Of a stretch of DNA of 6,652 bases, positions 5,543-6,652 are shown piece by piece (the first letter of the stretch is position 1; every line of letters starts with the position of its first letter). The notes beneath the pieces are model-generated. The model was not told the origin of the DNA and did not search any database. It saw only the letters and a program-made list of their open reading frames with translations. The position numbers and the translations under genes are program-made. The stretch is taken from positions 1 through 6,652 of the forward strand of contig CAMEUH010000138.1 in NCBI GenBank assembly GCA_945938055.1, written 5' to 3'. This DNA comes from an uncultured Eubacteriaceae bacterium. Lineage in GTDB: Bacteria; Bacillota; Clostridia; Lachnospirales; Lachnospiraceae.

Positions 5543-6502
5543 TTAATTAACCCCATGTTCCTTGAATTGAATTTCAAGCTGTGCGCCAAGATTATTGACA
5601 ATGTCGTGCACCGTTCCCTGCATGGTACAGCCCGCAGCCTTTACATGACCGCCTCCACCAAAGAACCTGCACACACGGCTGACATCAATATAATCTTTTG
5701 CACGCATGCTTACCTTATACTCACCTTTTTTTAATTCGTACATGAAAATGGCAACCTCAACCCCCTGGGTATTGCGCAGCTGGTCAATGACACCGCCCAT
5801 CTGTTTGCCATCCAGTCCGTAAAATTCCATGATTTCCATGGAAGCCGCACTATAAATGCATTTTCCCCCATAAAACAACACACTCTCCAGCATTGCCCTT
5901 CCCATAATCTGATTCTGATGATACGTCTTCGTATAAAAACCATCATCAATGATTTTGGTATGGTTAATGCCCTTATCCATCAGTCTTCCGGCAATCCGCA
6001 TGGTTTCCGATGTGGTTGACTGGTACTTGAAAATACCGGTATCACAGATAATGCCTGTGTAAAGACATTCTGCCACTTCCCTTGAAATCATGGAATCCGT
6101 AAGGCTGGTATATAACAGTTCACAGGTTGAACTCAGATCCGGAACAACATAATTTTCATCTGCAAATCCGCTGTTTGCCATGTGGTGATCCATGCAGATG
6201 GTATGGGATGCCTTGGAAAGAAGCCCTCGAAATGGCTCAAATCTTCCTTCATCCCCGCAATCAAATACCACAAACAAATCATACTGCTTTTCCGAAAGCG
6301 TTGTCTTTACTTTTTCAATGTTTTTTAAGTAAGAAAACTCCTGTCCCGGCTGTTCCAGAAATAAATCCACTTCAATTTCCGGAAAATTATCCAGAATATA
6401 GTTATAAAAACCCAGTGTGGACCCGATACAGTCGCCATCCGGCCGGACATGACCGGTAATGGCAACAGATTTTACAGTTTCTAATTTTTCATTCCAATTC
6501 AT
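5543..6502 (-). CDS. nrnA: Bifunctional oligoribonuclease / pAp phosphatase, DHH-DHHA1 family (NrnA-like)
   Basis: A 319-residue DHH/DHHA1 phosphoesterase. In Bacillus and relatives NrnA degrades 2-5 nt RNAs left by exoribonucleases and dephosphorylates 3'-phosphoadenosine 5'-phosphate, using Mn2+. The metal-binding motifs are all present: GHVRPDGDCIGS (17-28; His18, Asp22, Asp24), VVFDCGD (78-84; Asp81), the name-giving DHH (105-107) in MDHHMANSGFAD, and GIICDTGIFKYQSTT (150-164; Asp154). The C-terminal DHHA1 substrate-binding domain carries FGGGGHVKAAGC (281-292). The start at 6502 has AGGTG 7 bases upstream. It lies between rbfA (19-base gap) and truB (2-base gap), the standard place for this gene in Firmicutes. 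Oligonucleotide length preference, and activity on cyclic dinucleotide products such as pApA, cannot be judged from sequence. Confidence 0.93.
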   Translation of the reverse strand: MNWNEKLETVKSVAITGHVRPDGDCIGSTLGFYNYILDNFPEIEVDLFLEQPGQEFSYLKNIEKVKTTLSEKQYDLFVVFDCGDEGRFEPFRGLLSKASHTICMDHHMANSGFADENYVVPDLSSTCELLYTSLTDSMISREVAECLYTGIICDTGIFKYQSTTSETMRIAGRLMDKGINHTKIIDDGFYTKTYHQNQIMGRAMLESVLFYGGKCIYSAASMEIMEFYGLDGKQMGGVIDQLRNTQGVEVAIFMYELKKGEYKVSMRAKDYIDVSRVCRFFGGGGHVKAAGCTMQGTVHDIVNNLGAQLEIQFKEHGVN

Positions 6503-6521
6503 CTTGTTTCACCTGCATGTT

Positions 6522-6652
6522 TTAGTTTGCATCTTCCTCATCCTTAAGTCCTGCTGTCACTTCATCAATCAGATGTGACATGTTGACGCCATATTCAATG
6601 GACTGGTCCAGTACAAATGTAATTTCCGGTGTGTTCCGAAGATTAATGCTTT
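6522..6652 (-). CDS. rbfA: Ribosome-binding factor A, C-terminal fragment (cut by window edge)
   Basis: Forty-two codons plus a TAA stop are visible; the 5' part is outside the window. The peptide SINLRNTPEITFVLDQSIEYG followed by MSHLIDEV matches the RbfA C-terminal half, where an R-x-TPEI/L-x-F-x-x-D-x-S-I-x-x-G pattern is usual, ending in an acidic tail (LKDEEDAN). RbfA helps the last steps of 30S assembly near the 16S 5' helix and the cold response. Its position right before nrnA and truB fits the nusA-infB-rbfA-nrnA-truB-ribF cluster, which supports the assignment despite the short fragment. Confidence 0.93.
   Translation of the reverse strand, partial: SINLRNTPEITFVLDQSIEYGVNMSHLIDEVTAGLKDEEDAN

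Noticed and set aside
1..6652. CRISPR array, insertion sequence, tRNA or rRNA gene, phage or toxin-antitoxin genes
   Set aside because: I found no spaced direct repeats, no transposase-like frame, no terminal inverted repeats flanking genes and no structural RNA gene. The window is almost filled by conserved housekeeping genes.

Overview
This window looks like core chromosome from a Firmicute, most likely a Clostridia member of the Lachnospiraceae type. That placement is inferred from moderate to low GC, AT-rich intergenic DNA, AGGAGG-like ribosome binding sites, the gene order, and protein style (for example the RibF and HIT variants). All real genes lie on the minus strand, so the biological order runs from the right end of the window to the left.

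From right to left: the 3' end of rbfA (ribosome-binding factor A), nrnA (DHH/DHHA1 nanoRNase/pAp phosphatase), truB (tRNA U55 pseudouridine synthase, TTG start), ribF (riboflavin kinase/FAD synthetase), then a 195-base gap holding a weak hairpin, a promoter candidate and a structured leader, then rpsO (ribosomal protein S15). A strong intrinsic terminator follows rpsO, then a pnp leader with two tandem stem-loops and a promoter candidate, pnp (polynucleotide phosphorylase), a HIT-family hydrolase gene 27 bases after pnp, and a 68-base gap with a nested inverted repeat. The left end is the 5' part of a membrane protein resembling a GT-C/family-39 glycosyltransferase, cut by the window edge.

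The rbfA-nrnA-truB-ribF run is the distal part of the nusA-infB type operon: 30S maturation, disposal of 2-5 nt RNA fragments, tRNA modification and flavin cofactor synthesis. rpsO and pnp follow as in many bacteria. NrnA and PNPase act at different steps of RNA decay: PNPase shortens RNA 3' to 5' and NrnA clears the short remainders.

I see no mobile element, CRISPR array, tRNA/rRNA gene or defence system, and no convincing undescribed multi-gene system. The most interesting non-coding signal is the rpsO leader. It can fold into a long stem-loop plus a second hairpin carrying a U-G next to G-C pair, and it has a segment able to pair with the Shine-Dalgarno sequence. This is what one would expect of an S15 autoregulatory RNA. 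The tandem stem-loops before pnp and a 10-base sequence shared by the two leaders are secondary leads. No gap without a gene exceeds 300 bases.
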